Assembly (NCBI RefSeq): GCF_014266025.1
Contig: NZ_JACMYC010000004.1
Location: 310,001 to 374,000 of the forward strand
Source: Nocardioides deserti
Lineage (GTDB): Bacteria > Actinomycetota > Actinomycetes > Propionibacteriales > Nocardioidaceae
Direction: 5' to 3'
DNA: 64,000 bases
Part shown: positions 34,420 to 45,150 of the stretch, piece after piece
How positions within the stretch are numbered: the first letter of the stretch is position 1
Layout of the letters: each line of letters opens with the position of its first letter
Translations under genes and position numbers: made by a program
The notes under the pieces: model-generated
Seen by the model: only the letters and a program-made list of their open reading frames with translations
What the model was told of the DNA's origin: nothing
Database searches by the model: none

Positions 34420-36257
34420 CCGGACGGCAGGACCGTCCGACCGCCCGCCGCACCGCCTCCGACGAGACCGAGCTCGACCTCTCGCTGACGCCCGCGCTCA
34501 GCCCCGCCTGGCCCGAGCGCGCCGCGTGGGGCACCGCTCCGTCGCTGCGTGCCTGGCAGCAGGCGGCGATGACGAAGTACTTCACCGACCAGCCGCGCGA
34601 CTTCCTCGCGGTCGCCACCCCGGGGGCGGGCAAGACGACCTTCGCGCTGTCGGTGGCCTCCGAGCTGCTCGGCCGCCGCATCGTCGACCGGATCATCGTC
34701 GTCGCGCCGACCGAGCACCTCAAGCTCCAGTGGGCCGAGGCCGCCGCCCGCGCCGGCATCCCGATCGACCCGACGTACGCCGCCGGCAAGGGCAAGACCT
34801 CCGCCGACTACGTCGGGGTCGCGGTGACGTACGCCGGCGTGGCGGTCAACCCGCTGGCGATGCGCATCCGCGCCGAGCGGTTCAAGACGCTGGTCATCCT
34901 CGACGAGGTCCACCACGCGGGCGACGCGCTGTCGTGGGGCGAGGGCGTCCGCGAGGCGTTCGAGCCCGCGGCGCGGCGCCTGGCGCTGACCGGCACGCCG
35001 TTCCGCTCCGACATCAACCCGATCCCGTTCGTCACCTACGCGCCCGGGCCCGACGGCGTACCGCGCTCGGTGGCCGACTACACCTACGGCTACGCCCACG
35101 CGCTGGCCGACCACGTCGTGCGGCCGGTGCTGTTCATGGCGTACTCCGGCGACATGACGTGGCGCACCCGCGCCGGCGACGAGGTCTCCGCGCGGCTCGG
35201 CGAGCCGCTGACCAAGGACCTGACCAACCAGGCGCTGCGCACCGCGCTCGACCCGCAGGGCTCGTGGATGCCGTCGGTGCTGGCCGCGGCCGACAAGCGG
35301 CTCTCGGAGGTGCGTCGCCACGTGCCCGACGCCGGCGGCCTGGTCATCGCCACCGACCAGGACAGCGCCCGCGCGTACGCCAAGCTGCTCAAGCAGATCA
35401 GCGGCGAGTCCCCGACGGTCGTGCTGTCCGACGAGAAGCTGGCGTCGAAGAAGATCTCGGCCTTCACCGACAGCGACGACCGGTGGATGGTCGCGGTCCG
35501 GATGGTCTCCGAGGGCGTCGACGTGCCGCGGCTGGCGGTCGGCGTCTACGCGACGACCACCTCGACGCCGCTGTTCTTCGCCCAGGCGGTCGGTCGCTTC
35601 GTGCGTGCCCGGGCCAAGGGGGAGACCGCGTCGGTGTTCCTGCCGTCGGTGCCCTCGCTGCTCGGGTTCGCCTCGGAGATGGAGGTCGAGCGCGACCACG
35701 TGCTGGGGCGCAAGGTCACCGACGAGGGCGACATCTTCGCCGCCGAGGACGAGCTGCTCGCGCGGGCGAACGAGAGCGAGGCCGCCTCGGCCGAGCTCGA
35801 GATGTCCTTCGAGGCGCTCGGCTCGGAGGCCCGTTTCGACCGCGTGCTCTTCGACGGCGGCGAGTGGGGCCACGCCGGCGAGGTGCAGGTCGGCTCGGAG
35901 GAGGAGATGGACTTCCTCGGCATCCCCGGCCTGCTCGAGCCCGACCAGATGCGCGAGCTGCTGCGCCAGCGGCAGAGCGACCGGGCGCGCAAGCAGAAGG
36001 CCGTCGCCACCCCCGCCGAGGCCGCCGGCGACTCCGTCGCCCAGCTGAGCACCCACGAGCAGCTGGCCGTGCTCCGCCGCGAGCTCAACGGCCTGGTCGC
36101 CGCCTGGCACCACCGCACCGGCCAGGCGCACGGCATCACCCACGCCGCGCTGCGCAAGGAGTGCGGCGGACCGGCCGCCGCCGTCGCCAACGCCGAGCAG
36201 CTGCACGCCCGGATCGACCGGATCCGCGAGTGGGCGGCCACGCGCAAGTCGTCCTGA
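34416..36257 (+). CDS. DEAD/DEAH-type superfamily 2 helicase
   Basis: A 613-residue SF2 helicase. Motif I ATPGAGKTT (near residue 70), motif II DEVHHAGD, motif III-like LTGTPFRSD, and helicase C-terminal motifs around VSEGVDVPRLAVGVYATTT and FAQAVGRFVRARAKGE (motif VI). The C-terminal 150 residues form a coiled, charged extension. It resembles RecG/XPB-like restriction-type helicases conserved in actinobacteria; nucleic-acid role (repair or RNA) is unknown. GTG overlaps the DUF3039 stop. Confidence 0.88.
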   Translation: MTGRQDRPTARRTASDETELDLSLTPALSPAWPERAAWGTAPSLRAWQQAAMTKYFTDQPRDFLAVATPGAGKTTFALSVASELLGRRIVDRIIVVAPTEHLKLQWAEAAARAGIPIDPTYAAGKGKTSADYVGVAVTYAGVAVNPLAMRIRAERFKTLVILDEVHHAGDALSWGEGVREAFEPAARRLALTGTPFRSDINPIPFVTYAPGPDGVPRSVADYTYGYAHALADHVVRPVLFMAYSGDMTWRTRAGDEVSARLGEPLTKDLTNQALRTALDPQGSWMPSVLAAADKRLSEVRRHVPDAGGLVIATDQDSARAYAKLLKQISGESPTVVLSDEKLASKKISAFTDSDDRWMVAVRMVSEGVDVPRLAVGVYATTTSTPLFFAQAVGRFVRARAKGETASVFLPSVPSLLGFASEMEVERDHVLGRKVTDEGDIFAAEDELLARANESEAASAELEMSFEALGSEARFDRVLFDGGEWGHAGEVQVGSEEEMDFLGIPGLLEPDQMRELLRQRQSDRARKQKAVATPAEAAGDSVAQLSTHEQLAVLRRELNGLVAAWHHRTGQAHGITHAALRKECGGPAAAVANAEQLHARIDRIREWAATRKSS

Positions 36258-36322
36258 TCCGGCTCGGCTGGTGGTCGGGGCGGGTCGCGGGCTGCGGGGC
36301 TCGGGGCCGGTCCACTTCGGCG

Positions 36323-36389
36323 CAATTGCGCGGAGATGGACGTGCGCAAGCGCTTGCCCACGACCAATGCCGCGCAATTGAACGATCGT
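36323..36389. repeat. triple-palindrome element, family B copy 1
   Basis: CAATTGCGCGG (36323-36333) pairs with CCGCGCAATTG (36370-36380); midway is the palindrome GCAAGCGCTTGC (36346-36357). The two CAATTG boxes are each 19 bp from AAGCGCTT. The right box continues as CAATTGAACGATCGT, a 15-mer that recurs exactly at 52819-52833. It lies between the helicase and iclR-type genes. Confidence 0.85.
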
Positions 36390-36471
36390 CGACGCCCCGA
36401 CCACCCGCCCCGGTCCGCGCCCACCCGGCCGGACGCAGCCCGCGTGAGGCGGGTGTCCCTAGGCTGCACCC

Positions 36472-37119
36472 GTGCCGGCCGAGACCTCCCAGACGCTCGA
36501 CCGTGGGCTGCGGCTGCTGAGCCTGCTCGCCGCCGCACCGGACGGGCTGACGGTGACCGAGGCCGCCGGCGCGCTGGACGTGCCGCGCACCGTGGCGTAC
36601 CGCCTGGTCAGCACCCTCGAGCAGCACGCGCTGGTACGCCGTGACGGCCGCGGCCGGCTCCACGTCGGCCTCGGGGTGCTGCACCTCGCGTCGGCGGTGC
36701 AGCCGGTGCTGCGCGACCTCGCCGGGCCCGTCCTCCGCTCGCTCGCCGAGGCCGTCGGCTGCACCGCGCACCTGACCGTCGCGGAGGGGGAGGAGGGGCT
36801 GGCGCTCGCCGTGGTGGAGCCGTCGTGGACCGACTTCCACGTCGGCTACCGGGTCGGCTCCCGCCACCCGCTCGGCCAGGGTGCCGCCGGCCGGGCGGTC
36901 CTGCTCGGCCGCGACCGCGACCCCGAACGTCCCGCCTGGTGCACGACGGCGGGCGAGCTCCAGGCCGGTGCCCGCGGGCTCGCCGCGCCCGTGCTCGACG
37001 TGGACGGCATCGAGGCCAGCGTCGGCATCGTCACCCTCGGTGACCTCGACGCCGACCGGGTCGGCCCCCGCGTCGTCGACGCCGCGCACGAGGTCGCCGA
37101 GCGACTCCGGTCGGCCTAG
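36472..37119 (+). CDS. IclR family transcriptional regulator
   Basis: A 215-residue regulator: N-terminal winged helix (about 5-65; RGLRLLSLLAAAPDGLTVTE) and a C-terminal ligand-binding domain containing HPLGQGAAGRAVLLG. It is slightly shorter than the usual 240-260 residues because the end of the effector domain is compact. It faces the Lrp/AsnC-type gene convergently and may control aromatic or carboxylate catabolism such as the nearby hpd, which is inferred only from neighbourhood. TAGGCT lies 6 nt before the GTG. Confidence 0.88.
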   Translation: MPAETSQTLDRGLRLLSLLAAAPDGLTVTEAAGALDVPRTVAYRLVSTLEQHALVRRDGRGRLHVGLGVLHLASAVQPVLRDLAGPVLRSLAEAVGCTAHLTVAEGEEGLALAVVEPSWTDFHVGYRVGSRHPLGQGAAGRAVLLGRDRDPERPAWCTTAGELQAGARGLAAPVLDVDGIEASVGIVTLGDLDADRVGPRVVDAAHEVAERLRSA

Positions 37120-37120
37120 C

Positions 37121-37211
37121 CGTGAGGTTCATCGGGGCCCCGGTGAAGGTGACGGTGCCCCGATGGAGTTTCGTCGGCGCACCGTGAGGTCCATCGGCTC
37201 CCCGATGAACC

Positions 37212-37215
<4 letters not shown>
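37121..37215. repeat. phased hairpin element between convergent regulators, family D
   Basis: Perfect 16-bp arms: GTGAGGTTCATCGGGG (37122-37137) and its complement (37200-37215). The interior is made of related units of 20-22 bp, with GTGAGGTCCATCGG at 37184-37197 nearly repeating the left arm, and a second stem GGTGCCCCGA/TCGGCGCACC. The right arm contains the stop codon of the Lrp/AsnC gene (37212-37214). Confidence 0.85.
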
Positions 37216-39018
<1,803 letters not shown>

Positions 39019-39037
39019 CCTGCGGCAGGATGGCCGC

Positions 39038-39565
39038 GTGCCGACGTACCTCGCCTTCCTCCGCGCCATCAACCTGGGCGCCAAGCGCAAGTTCCCGAAG
39101 GACCGGATCGTCGCCGCGGTGGAGGGGCTCGGCTGGACCGACGTGCGCACGCACATCAACACCGGCAACGTCCGCTTCGACTGCCCGCTCGAGTCACGGG
39201 CGGAGGTCGAGGCGGCGCTGGAGGAGGCGTTCCGCACGGAGGCCGGCTTCGAGGTGCCGACGATCGTGCTGACTCCGGCGGAGCTGCGTGAGGTCGCCGA
39301 GCAGGCGGCGGCGTACGGCCACGAGGGCAACCACTACGTCTCGTTCCTCAAGGACGAGCCGCCGCCCGAGGCGGTGCGCGCGCTCGAGGAGCGCAGCACC
39401 GCCGACGCGGTCGCGAGGGTCGGCAGCCGGGCGGTGCACCTGATGCTGGGGGAGAGCTACCGCGGCGCCAGCCTGACCAACGCGACCGTCGAGAAACGGC
39501 TCGGCGTCGCCACCAACCGCAACCTCACCGTGGTCCGGGCGCTGGTCGAGAAGTGGTGCTCCTGA
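39038..39565 (+). CDS. DUF1697 domain protein
   Basis: A 175-residue cytoplasmic protein of the DUF1697 family: TYLAFLRAINLG at the N-terminus, HINTGNVRFD and the C-terminal TNRNLTVVRALVEKW are conserved blocks. Function is unknown. It begins 19 bp after hpd, but CAGGAT 6 nt before GTG suggests its own leaderless start as well. Confidence 0.87.
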   Translation: MPTYLAFLRAINLGAKRKFPKDRIVAAVEGLGWTDVRTHINTGNVRFDCPLESRAEVEAALEEAFRTEAGFEVPTIVLTPAELREVAEQAAAYGHEGNHYVSFLKDEPPPEAVRALEERSTADAVARVGSRAVHLMLGESYRGASLTNATVEKRLGVATNRNLTVVRALVEKWCS

Positions 39566-39580
39566 GCGCTGCCGGGCAGG

Positions 39581-40843
39581 TCAGCCGACCGCCTCCACGG
39601 CCCTGCTCGGGTCGGGTGCGCTCGCCCGCGGCAGGGAGCGCACCGAGCGCGACAGCAAGGTCGCCAGCGAGAGCAGGAGGTACGCCGCGCCCGCCGTGAC
39701 CAGGACGGCGCGCATGCCGAAGGCCTCGGCCAGCGGACCGAACGTCAGCTGGCCGATGGGCATCGCGACGAACGAGCCGAGCATGTCGTAGGAGTAGGCG
39801 CGCGAGAGCATCTCCTCGGGCACGTTCTCCTGCATCGCGAGGTTCCAGCCGAGGCCGAAGATCTCCACGCCCATGCCGGCGACGACGGCCGCGAGCATGA
39901 TCGGAAACGTCTGCGGCACCGCGCCCATGACCAGGATCGGCAGCCCGAAGAACGCCACGCCCACCATGCCGACCAGCAGCGGCCGTTGCAGCGTCACCCG
40001 CATCAGGACCAGCGTCATCACGAGCAGTCCGACGGCCTGGGCGGAGACGATCAGGCCCCAGCCGTGCTCGCCGATGTCGCTGTCCTTCGCGAGCACCGGC
40101 CCGAGGGTGTTGAACGCACCCTCGTGGATCCCGTTGGTGACCGAGAAGACCAGCACGACCACCCACAGCCAGGTGGTCGAGCGGAAGAACGTCCAGCCCT
40201 CCCGGAGCTCGCCGAGCACCGACGGCGTGACGCCGTGGCGGGTGCGCGCCGGGATCCGCACCGGCAGCAGCATGACCGCCGCGACCAGCCAGGCCGCGGC
40301 GTCCACCGCCAGCGCCCAGCCCGGGCCGACGGTGACGACCAGCCCGGCGGCGACGGTCGGGCCGAGGATGAGCATCGTGCTGCGCGTCATCGACACCAGC
40401 ACGTTCGCCGCCTGCAGCTGGTCACGGGGGACCAGCTGCGGGACGAGACCGGCGAGAGCCGGCAGGTTGACCGCCGAGACCGTGCCGTTGACGGCGGAGA
40501 GCACGACGAAGTGCCACAGCTCGGCCTGGCCGGCCAGCAGGAGCGCGGCGAGCAGGCCCTGGCTGAGCCCGGAGGCGACGTTCGCGCCCTGGATGACGAG
40601 CGTCCGGCCCACCCGGTCGGCGATGACGCCGCCGGCGAGCATGAAGACGACCATCGGGATCGAGTGCGCGGCGAGCACCACGCCGAGGTCGCCGGCGGAG
40701 TCGCTGACCTCCAGCACGGCGAACGCCAGCGCGATCGGCGCCATCGTCGTGCCGGACAGGTTGACCAGGCGGGAGAGGAAGTACCACCGGAAGTTGCGCT
40801 CCCGCAGCGGCGCCAGCGCGCTGTGCCGCGCCACGGTGCTCAC
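39581..40843 (-). CDS. MFS transporter (multidrug/macrolide efflux-like)
   Basis: A 420-residue protein with about 12 membrane helices. FRWYFLSRLVNLSGTTMAPIA starts helix 1, GGVIADRVGRTLVIQGANV is the MFS A-motif loop, and the central cytoplasmic loop lies around RIPARTRHGVTPS. This is the DHA3-like group of drug exporters. GTG start overlaps the upstream regulator stop (GTGA), so both form an operon. Confidence 0.9.
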   Translation of the reverse strand: MSTVARHSALAPLRERNFRWYFLSRLVNLSGTTMAPIALAFAVLEVSDSAGDLGVVLAAHSIPMVVFMLAGGVIADRVGRTLVIQGANVASGLSQGLLAALLLAGQAELWHFVVLSAVNGTVSAVNLPALAGLVPQLVPRDQLQAANVLVSMTRSTMLILGPTVAAGLVVTVGPGWALAVDAAAWLVAAVMLLPVRIPARTRHGVTPSVLGELREGWTFFRSTTWLWVVVLVFSVTNGIHEGAFNTLGPVLAKDSDIGEHGWGLIVSAQAVGLLVMTLVLMRVTLQRPLLVGMVGVAFFGLPILVMGAVPQTFPIMLAAVVAGMGVEIFGLGWNLAMQENVPEEMLSRAYSYDMLGSFVAMPIGQLTFGPLAEAFGMRAVLVTAGAAYLLLSLATLLSRSVRSLPRASAPDPSRAVEAVG

Positions 40844-41337
40844 GGCTCCATCCCGAACGCCGCGATGGTCAGCGCGACCTTGCGGGTGCCCTCGCTCCGC
40901 GGCGGGCGCGCCTCCTCGTGGACCAGCTCGGCCGCCCGCTGGACGAGCGTCATCGCCTCGGCCCAGGCCTCCTCGCTGACCCACAGCTCGGCGTCGCAGA
41001 GCTGGGCCCGGTCCTTCGTGCGGTCCTCCCAGCGGCGTACCAGCTCCTGGCCCATCGCCCGCACCTCGATGTCCCGGGGCGCCCCCGCGGGCTTCAGGCC
41101 CTCGCGCCAGGGGTGCCGGTAGCGCTTGGCCGTGCCGCCGCGCACCCGCTCCTCGCCGGCCACGACCACCTCACCGGCGCGGGCCAGCACACGCAGGTGG
41201 TACGACGCGTTGGCGTGCGTGATGTCGAGCTCGCGCGCCACCTCGGCCGCGCTCAGCTCCGCACCCGTCAGCAGCGACAGCATCCGCAGCCGCAGGGGGT
41301 GCGCGGTCGCCCGCAGGGCCTGCACCGGCTCGTCCAT
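40840..41337 (-). CDS. ArsR-type winged-helix regulator
   Basis: A 165-residue regulator with an N-terminal ArsR/HTH_20 winged helix (ALRATAHPLRLRMLSLLTGA..LSAAEVARELDITHANASYHLRVL) and a helical C-terminal domain. It precedes and overlaps an efflux gene, so local repression of the transporter is likely. ATG at 41337 is preferred over TTG at 41349 because GGGAGG is 5 nt upstream. No metal-binding Cys motif is evident, so it senses something other than metal through Cys. Confidence 0.86.
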   Translation of the reverse strand: MDEPVQALRATAHPLRLRMLSLLTGAELSAAEVARELDITHANASYHLRVLARAGEVVVAGEERVRGGTAKRYRHPWREGLKPAGAPRDIEVRAMGQELVRRWEDRTKDRAQLCDAELWVSEEAWAEAMTLVQRAAELVHEEARPPRSEGTRKVALTIAAFGMEP

Positions 41338-41355
41338 CCGACCTCCCAAAGACTC

Positions 41356-41408
41356 GTTGGGGAGTCTGCCGCTGGTCGGTCGCCACCGTCAAGTGGTTGT
41401 TGGGGAGT
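41356..41408. promoter_or_regulatory. direct repeats upstream of the arsR-type/MFS operon
   Basis: The 10-mer GTTGGGGAGT occurs at 41356-41365 and 41399-41408, 43 bp apart (close to four helical turns), just upstream of the regulator start. Suitable as operator half-sites for autoregulation. Tentative. Confidence 0.4.
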
Positions 41409-41422
41409 TGGTGGCGGTGGTC

Positions 41423-41498
41423 GCTTGCAACGCGCTGTCCGACCAACGACCGCGCCGTTCGAACGGCGCGGTAGTTGTCACGACGGCGCGTTACAAGC
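41423..41498. repeat. phased hairpin element, family C copy 1
   Basis: A perfect 24-bp palindrome centred on TTCGAA (41449-41472, ACCGCGCCGTTC plus its complement) inside an outer stem, GCTTGCAACGCGCTGTC paired with GACGGCGCGTTACAAGC (41482-41498), two mismatches. Units AACGCGC.. and ACCGCGC.. alternate every 20 bp, as in the copy at 58048-58173. It lies just beyond the 3' end of the enoyl-CoA hydratase gene. Confidence 0.87.
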
Positions 41499-41513
41499 AG
41501 CTACCGGCGGGGG

Positions 41514-42266
41514 CTACTCGCCGCGGAAGACCGGCGGACGACGCTCGGCGAAGGCCACGACACCCTCGACGACGTCGGCGGTGCGCAGCAGCACGGACTG
41601 GCCGGACTTCTCGCGCTCGAGGGCGGCGTCGAGCTGGGTGAGGGTGGCGGCGTTGACGGCCTTCTTGCTGGCGGCCAGCGCGAGCGGCGGGCCGGCAGCG
41701 AGCCGCGCGACGAGCGCGTCGACCTCCTCGGCGAACGACGCGTCGGGCGCGAGGTGGCTGACCAGCCCGATGTCGTACGCCGTGCGGGCCGGCAGCGGTT
41801 CGGCGAGCAGCGCCATCCGCATCGCCCGGGCCCGGCCGATCGCGGCCGCGACGGTCGCGGAGGCGCCGCCGTCGACCATCAGCCCGACGTTGGCGAACGG
41901 CAGCAGGAACGACGCCGACTCGGCCGCGACGACCAGGTCGCACGCGAGTGCCGCCGAGCAGCTGACGCCGGCGGCGACGCCGTTGACCGCGGCGACGACC
42001 GGCTTGTCGCAGGTGGTGATCGCGCGGATCCACCGGTTCGCGGTGTCCATGGAGGTGTCGTCGATCGTGTACTTCCCGGAGATGTCCGCGCCGGTGCTGA
42101 ACGCCCGCCCGGTGCCAGCCAGCACGACCACCCGCACGTCGTCGCGGGCGGTCGCCCGCTCGATCTCCGTCGCCATGAGCGCCGGCATGTCGGGCGTCAG
42201 GGCGTTGAGCGCGCGCGGCCGGTCCATGGTCAGCCGCAGCACGCCGTCGGTGAGGTCGACGTGCAC
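41514..42266 (-). CDS. enoyl-CoA hydratase/isomerase family protein
   Basis: A 250-residue crotonase-fold protein. VRVVVLAGTGRAFSTGADIS forms the first oxyanion-hole region (AFSTGADI), and KPVVAAVNGVAAGVSCSAALACDLV the second. It lacks one of the two glutamates of true hydratases at the usual position (MVDGGAS), so it might be an isomerase or another crotonase. GTG at 42266 is tentative; TTG at 42299 overlapping the upstream pncA stop is an alternative. Confidence 0.85.
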   Translation of the reverse strand: MHVDLTDGVLRLTMDRPRALNALTPDMPALMATEIERATARDDVRVVVLAGTGRAFSTGADISGKYTIDDTSMDTANRWIRAITTCDKPVVAAVNGVAAGVSCSAALACDLVVAAESASFLLPFANVGLMVDGGASATVAAAIGRARAMRMALLAEPLPARTAYDIGLVSHLAPDASFAEEVDALVARLAAGPPLALAASKKAVNAATLTQLDAALEREKSGQSVLLRTADVVEGVVAFAERRPPVFRGE

Positions 42267-42291
42267 CTCGGGCGACCCCTGCCGGGGCGCC

Positions 42292-42849
42292 TCAGGCAAC
42301 CTCGACACCCGCCTCGCGCAGCTCGACGAGCGCGGCCTCGGTGGTGGCCGGCGCGACGCCGGCGCACAGGTCGAGCAGCACCCGCGTGGCGAACCCGGCC
42401 GCGGCGGCGTCGAGCGCCGTGGCGCGCACGCAGTGGTCGGTGGCGATGCCGCAGACGTCGACCTCGGTGACCCCGCGGGCGCGCAGCCAGTCGGCGAGCG
42501 TGGAGCCGTCCTCGGCGAGGCCCTCGAAGCCGGAGTACGCCGCGGCGTGCTCACCCTTGCGGAAGACCGCCTCGAACGGCGCCGGGTCCAGCTCGGGATG
42601 GAAGTCCTCGCCGGCGGTGCCGACCTCGCAGTGCCGGGGCCAGGAGTGCACGAAGTCCGGGTCGTCGGACCAGTGGTCGCCGGGATCGCGGTGGTGGTCC
42701 TTGGTGGCGACGACATGGGCCCAGTCGGCGGCCCGGTCGCGCAGCAGCGCGGTCACGTCGCGGGCGACCTGCGCCCCACCGGTCACGGGCAGCGAGCCGC
42801 CCTCGCAGAAGTCGTTCTGGACGTCGACGACGAGGAGTGCGCGAGCCAT
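42292..42849 (-). CDS. pncA: nicotinamidase
   Basis: A 185-residue isochorismatase-fold enzyme hydrolysing nicotinamide to nicotinate in NAD salvage (and activating pyrazinamide in relatives). Triad: Asp in VVDVQNDFC, Lys in VFRKGEH, Cys in ATDHCVRA; metal ligands Asp/His in KDHHRDPGDHW. Its neighbour pncB uses the product, so the pair forms a salvage module in the same orientation. Confidence 0.93.
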   Translation of the reverse strand: MARALLVVDVQNDFCEGGSLPVTGGAQVARDVTALLRDRAADWAHVVATKDHHRDPGDHWSDDPDFVHSWPRHCEVGTAGEDFHPELDPAPFEAVFRKGEHAAAYSGFEGLAEDGSTLADWLRARGVTEVDVCGIATDHCVRATALDAAAAGFATRVLLDLCAGVAPATTEAALVELREAGVEVA

Positions 42850-42881
42850 GCGGCGAGGCTAGTCCAGCGGGTCGGCCCGAG

Positions 42882-44192
42882 TCAGTCCAGGCGGATCGTC
42901 GGGATCACGGGCTCCCCGCGCGACATCTGCTGGGCGGCCAGCGGCAGCTCGCCGCGCGAGCGCAGGTGGCGCTCGCGCGCGGCCTCGAGCGGCTCTCGGC
43001 CGACGACCTCGCCGTCGCGCACGAGCGGGACGAGCAGCTCGCGGTCGTCGCCGTCGTTCTCGGGCACGCGGCCGGTGCCGACCACCTCCGCCTCGGCGGT
43101 GCCGCGGCTGTCGAGACGGCGCAGGGCGTACTTGCGGCCGCCGTACGACGCCTTGTCGGCGCTCTTCTTCGCCACCGGCACCGTCGCGCCGCCCTCGCCC
43201 TCGCGGGCCACGAGCTTGTAGACGAACCCGCTGGTCGGGTGTCCCGAGCCGGTCACCAGCTGGGTGCCGACGCCGTACCCGTCGACCGGCGCCGCGGCCA
43301 GCGCCGCGATGGCGTACTCGTCCAGGTCGCTCGTCACGATGATCCGCGTGCCGGTCGCGCCGAGCGAGTCGAGCTGGCCGCGCACCTCCGACGCGAGCGA
43401 CCCGAGGTCGCCGGAGTCCAGCCGCACCGCGCCGAGGCCGGTCCCCGCCACCTCGACGCCGACCCGCACGGCCTCGGCGATGTCGTAGGTGTCGACGAGC
43501 AGCGTCGTGCCCTCGCCGAGCGAGGCGACCTGGGCGCGGAACGCGTCGGTCTCGGTGTCGTGCAGCAGCGTGAAGCTGTGCGCCGACGTGCCCGAGGTGG
43601 GTACGCCGTACCGCTGCCGCGCCGCGAGGTTCGAGGTCCCGGCGAAGCCGGCGACGTACGCCGCCCGCGCCGCCGCCACCGCCGCCTCCTCGTGGGTGCG
43701 CCGCGAGCCCATCTCCACGCACGGCCGCTCGCAGGAGACCATCGTCATCCGCGAGGCGGCCGACGCGATCGCGGAGTCGTGGTTGTAGATCGACAGCAGC
43801 ACGGTCTCCAGCAGCACCGCCTCGGCGAAGGTCGACTCCACCACCACCAGCGGCGAGTGCGGGAAGTACACCTCGCCCTCCGGGTAGCCCCAGACGTCGC
43901 CGGAGAAGCGGTACGACGCCAGCCACTCGCGCGTCGGCTCGTCGACGACGTCCTCGAGCGCCGCGAGCACCTCGTCGTCGAAGCGGAACGCCTCGATCGC
44001 GTCCAGCGCGCGGCCCACGCCGGCCACCACGCCGTACCGCCGGCCCTCCGGCAGGCGGCGCGGGAACAGCTCGAAGACCGACCGGCGTCCGGCCGTGCCG
44101 GCGGCCAGCGCCGCCTGCAGCATCGTCAGCTCGTAGTGGTCGGTGAGGAGCGCGGTCGATGCCGTGGTGGTGGGTGCCGTCGTGGAGGTCAC
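42882..44192 (-). CDS. pncB: nicotinate phosphoribosyltransferase
   Basis: A 436-residue enzyme making nicotinate mononucleotide from nicotinate and PRPP. Family markers: LLTDHYELTMLQAAL near the start, RRSVFELFPRRLPEGR, GTSAHSFTLLHDTE (catalytic His in SAHSF), VRLDSGDLG and YGVGTQLVTG. It lies 32 bp upstream of pncA in the same direction, divergent from clpS. GTG at 44192 starts MTSTTAP-type leader just before the conserved segment. Confidence 0.94.
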   Translation of the reverse strand: MTSTTAPTTTASTALLTDHYELTMLQAALAAGTAGRRSVFELFPRRLPEGRRYGVVAGVGRALDAIEAFRFDDEVLAALEDVVDEPTREWLASYRFSGDVWGYPEGEVYFPHSPLVVVESTFAEAVLLETVLLSIYNHDSAIASAASRMTMVSCERPCVEMGSRRTHEEAAVAAARAAYVAGFAGTSNLAARQRYGVPTSGTSAHSFTLLHDTETDAFRAQVASLGEGTTLLVDTYDIAEAVRVGVEVAGTGLGAVRLDSGDLGSLASEVRGQLDSLGATGTRIIVTSDLDEYAIAALAAAPVDGYGVGTQLVTGSGHPTSGFVYKLVAREGEGGATVPVAKKSADKASYGGRKYALRRLDSRGTAEAEVVGTGRVPENDGDDRELLVPLVRDGEVVGREPLEAARERHLRSRGELPLAAQQMSRGEPVIPTIRLD

Positions 44193-44232
44193 AGGGACAA
44201 GAGTGCCCACATCGCTGTGACACCATGGAGGC

Positions 44233-44529
44233 GTGTCCGCCGCCAGTCCTGTCGAGGTCGAGCCGACCACCACCCCCGACGAGGTCACGTTCCTGGCCAA
44301 GCCGTGGGTGACGATCGTCTGGAACGACCCGGTCAACCTGATGTCGTACGTGACCTACGTCTTCCAGAAGTACTTCGGCTACGACAAGCGCAAGGCCGAG
44401 AAGCTGATGATGGAGGTCCACGAGGACGGCAAGTCCGTCGTCAGCTCGGGGACCCGCGAGGAGATGGAGCGCGACGTGCAGGCGATGCACGAGTACGGCC
44501 TCTGGGCGACGATGGACCGCTCCGAGTGA
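44233..44529 (+). CDS. clpS: ATP-dependent Clp protease adaptor ClpS
   Basis: A 98-residue N-end-rule adaptor delivering proteins with bulky N-terminal residues to ClpAP/ClpCP. Conserved [20 protein letters not shown] and [20 protein letters not shown] are present. The stop overlaps the DUF2017 start (GTGA). This downstream partner is constant in actinobacteria. Confidence 0.95.
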   Translation: MSAASPVEVEPTTTPDEVTFLAKPWVTIVWNDPVNLMSYVTYVFQKYFGYDKRKAEKLMMEVHEDGKSVVSSGTREEMERDVQAMHEYGLWATMDRSE

Positions 44530-45116
44530 GCGGCTTCGCGCGGCACCGCCGCAGCGGCCGGGTCATCGCCAACTTCACCGGCTTCGAGGCCGACCTGCTG
44601 CGCTCGCTCGCTTCCCAGCTGGTCGAGCTGCTGCGCAACGAGGCGGCCGCGCCGACCGACGGCGCGGACCCGTTCGAGGCGATGATGGACTTCAGCGGCC
44701 CCACGACCGAGCCGGAGGACCCGGTGCTCGCGCGCCTGTTCCCCACGGCGTACCGCGACGACGCCGAGGCCGCCTCGGAGTTCCGCCGCTACACCGAGGG
44801 CGCCCTGCGCGACGGCAAGGCCCGCGCCGCGGCGACGATCATCGACGGCCTCGAGGAGGCCGGGCTGCCCGCCGAGCTGACCGAGGACGGGCTGATGATC
44901 GACGTCGAGCTCGACGAGCCGACCGCCGAGACCTGGATGCGCTCCTTCACCGACGTCCGGCTCGCGCTGGCCACCCGGCTCGGCGTCGAGGACGGCGACG
45001 AGGACTACTGGCACGGCCTCCCCGACGACGACCCCCGCGCCCAGGCGCACGACATCTACGAGTGGGTCGGCTACCTCCAGGAGACGCTCGTCGAGGCGTT
45101 GAGCGCGCGGCGCTGA
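44526..45116 (+). CDS. DUF2017 domain protein
   Basis: A 196-residue helical protein: [20 protein letters not shown] at the N-terminus, [15 protein letters not shown] and [21 protein letters not shown] C-terminal blocks define the family. Function unknown; coupled to clpS by a 4-bp overlap, so a link to protein turnover is possible but not shown. Confidence 0.88.
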   Translation: MSGFARHRRSGRVIANFTGFEADLLRSLASQLVELLRNEAAAPTDGADPFEAMMDFSGPTTEPEDPVLARLFPTAYRDDAEAASEFRRYTEGALRDGKARAAATIIDGLEEAGLPAELTEDGLMIDVELDEPTAETWMRSFTDVRLALATRLGVEDGDEDYWHGLPDDDPRAQAHDIYEWVGYLQETLVEALSARR

Positions 45117-45150
45117 CCACCGCGCCGCTCGAGGTGGGAGACTCGGCGCC

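Noticed and set aside
42837..45116. A 759-codon plus-strand open frame
   Set aside because: Only its last 196 codons (DUF2017, from 44526) are real; the upstream part is antisense to pncA and pncB.
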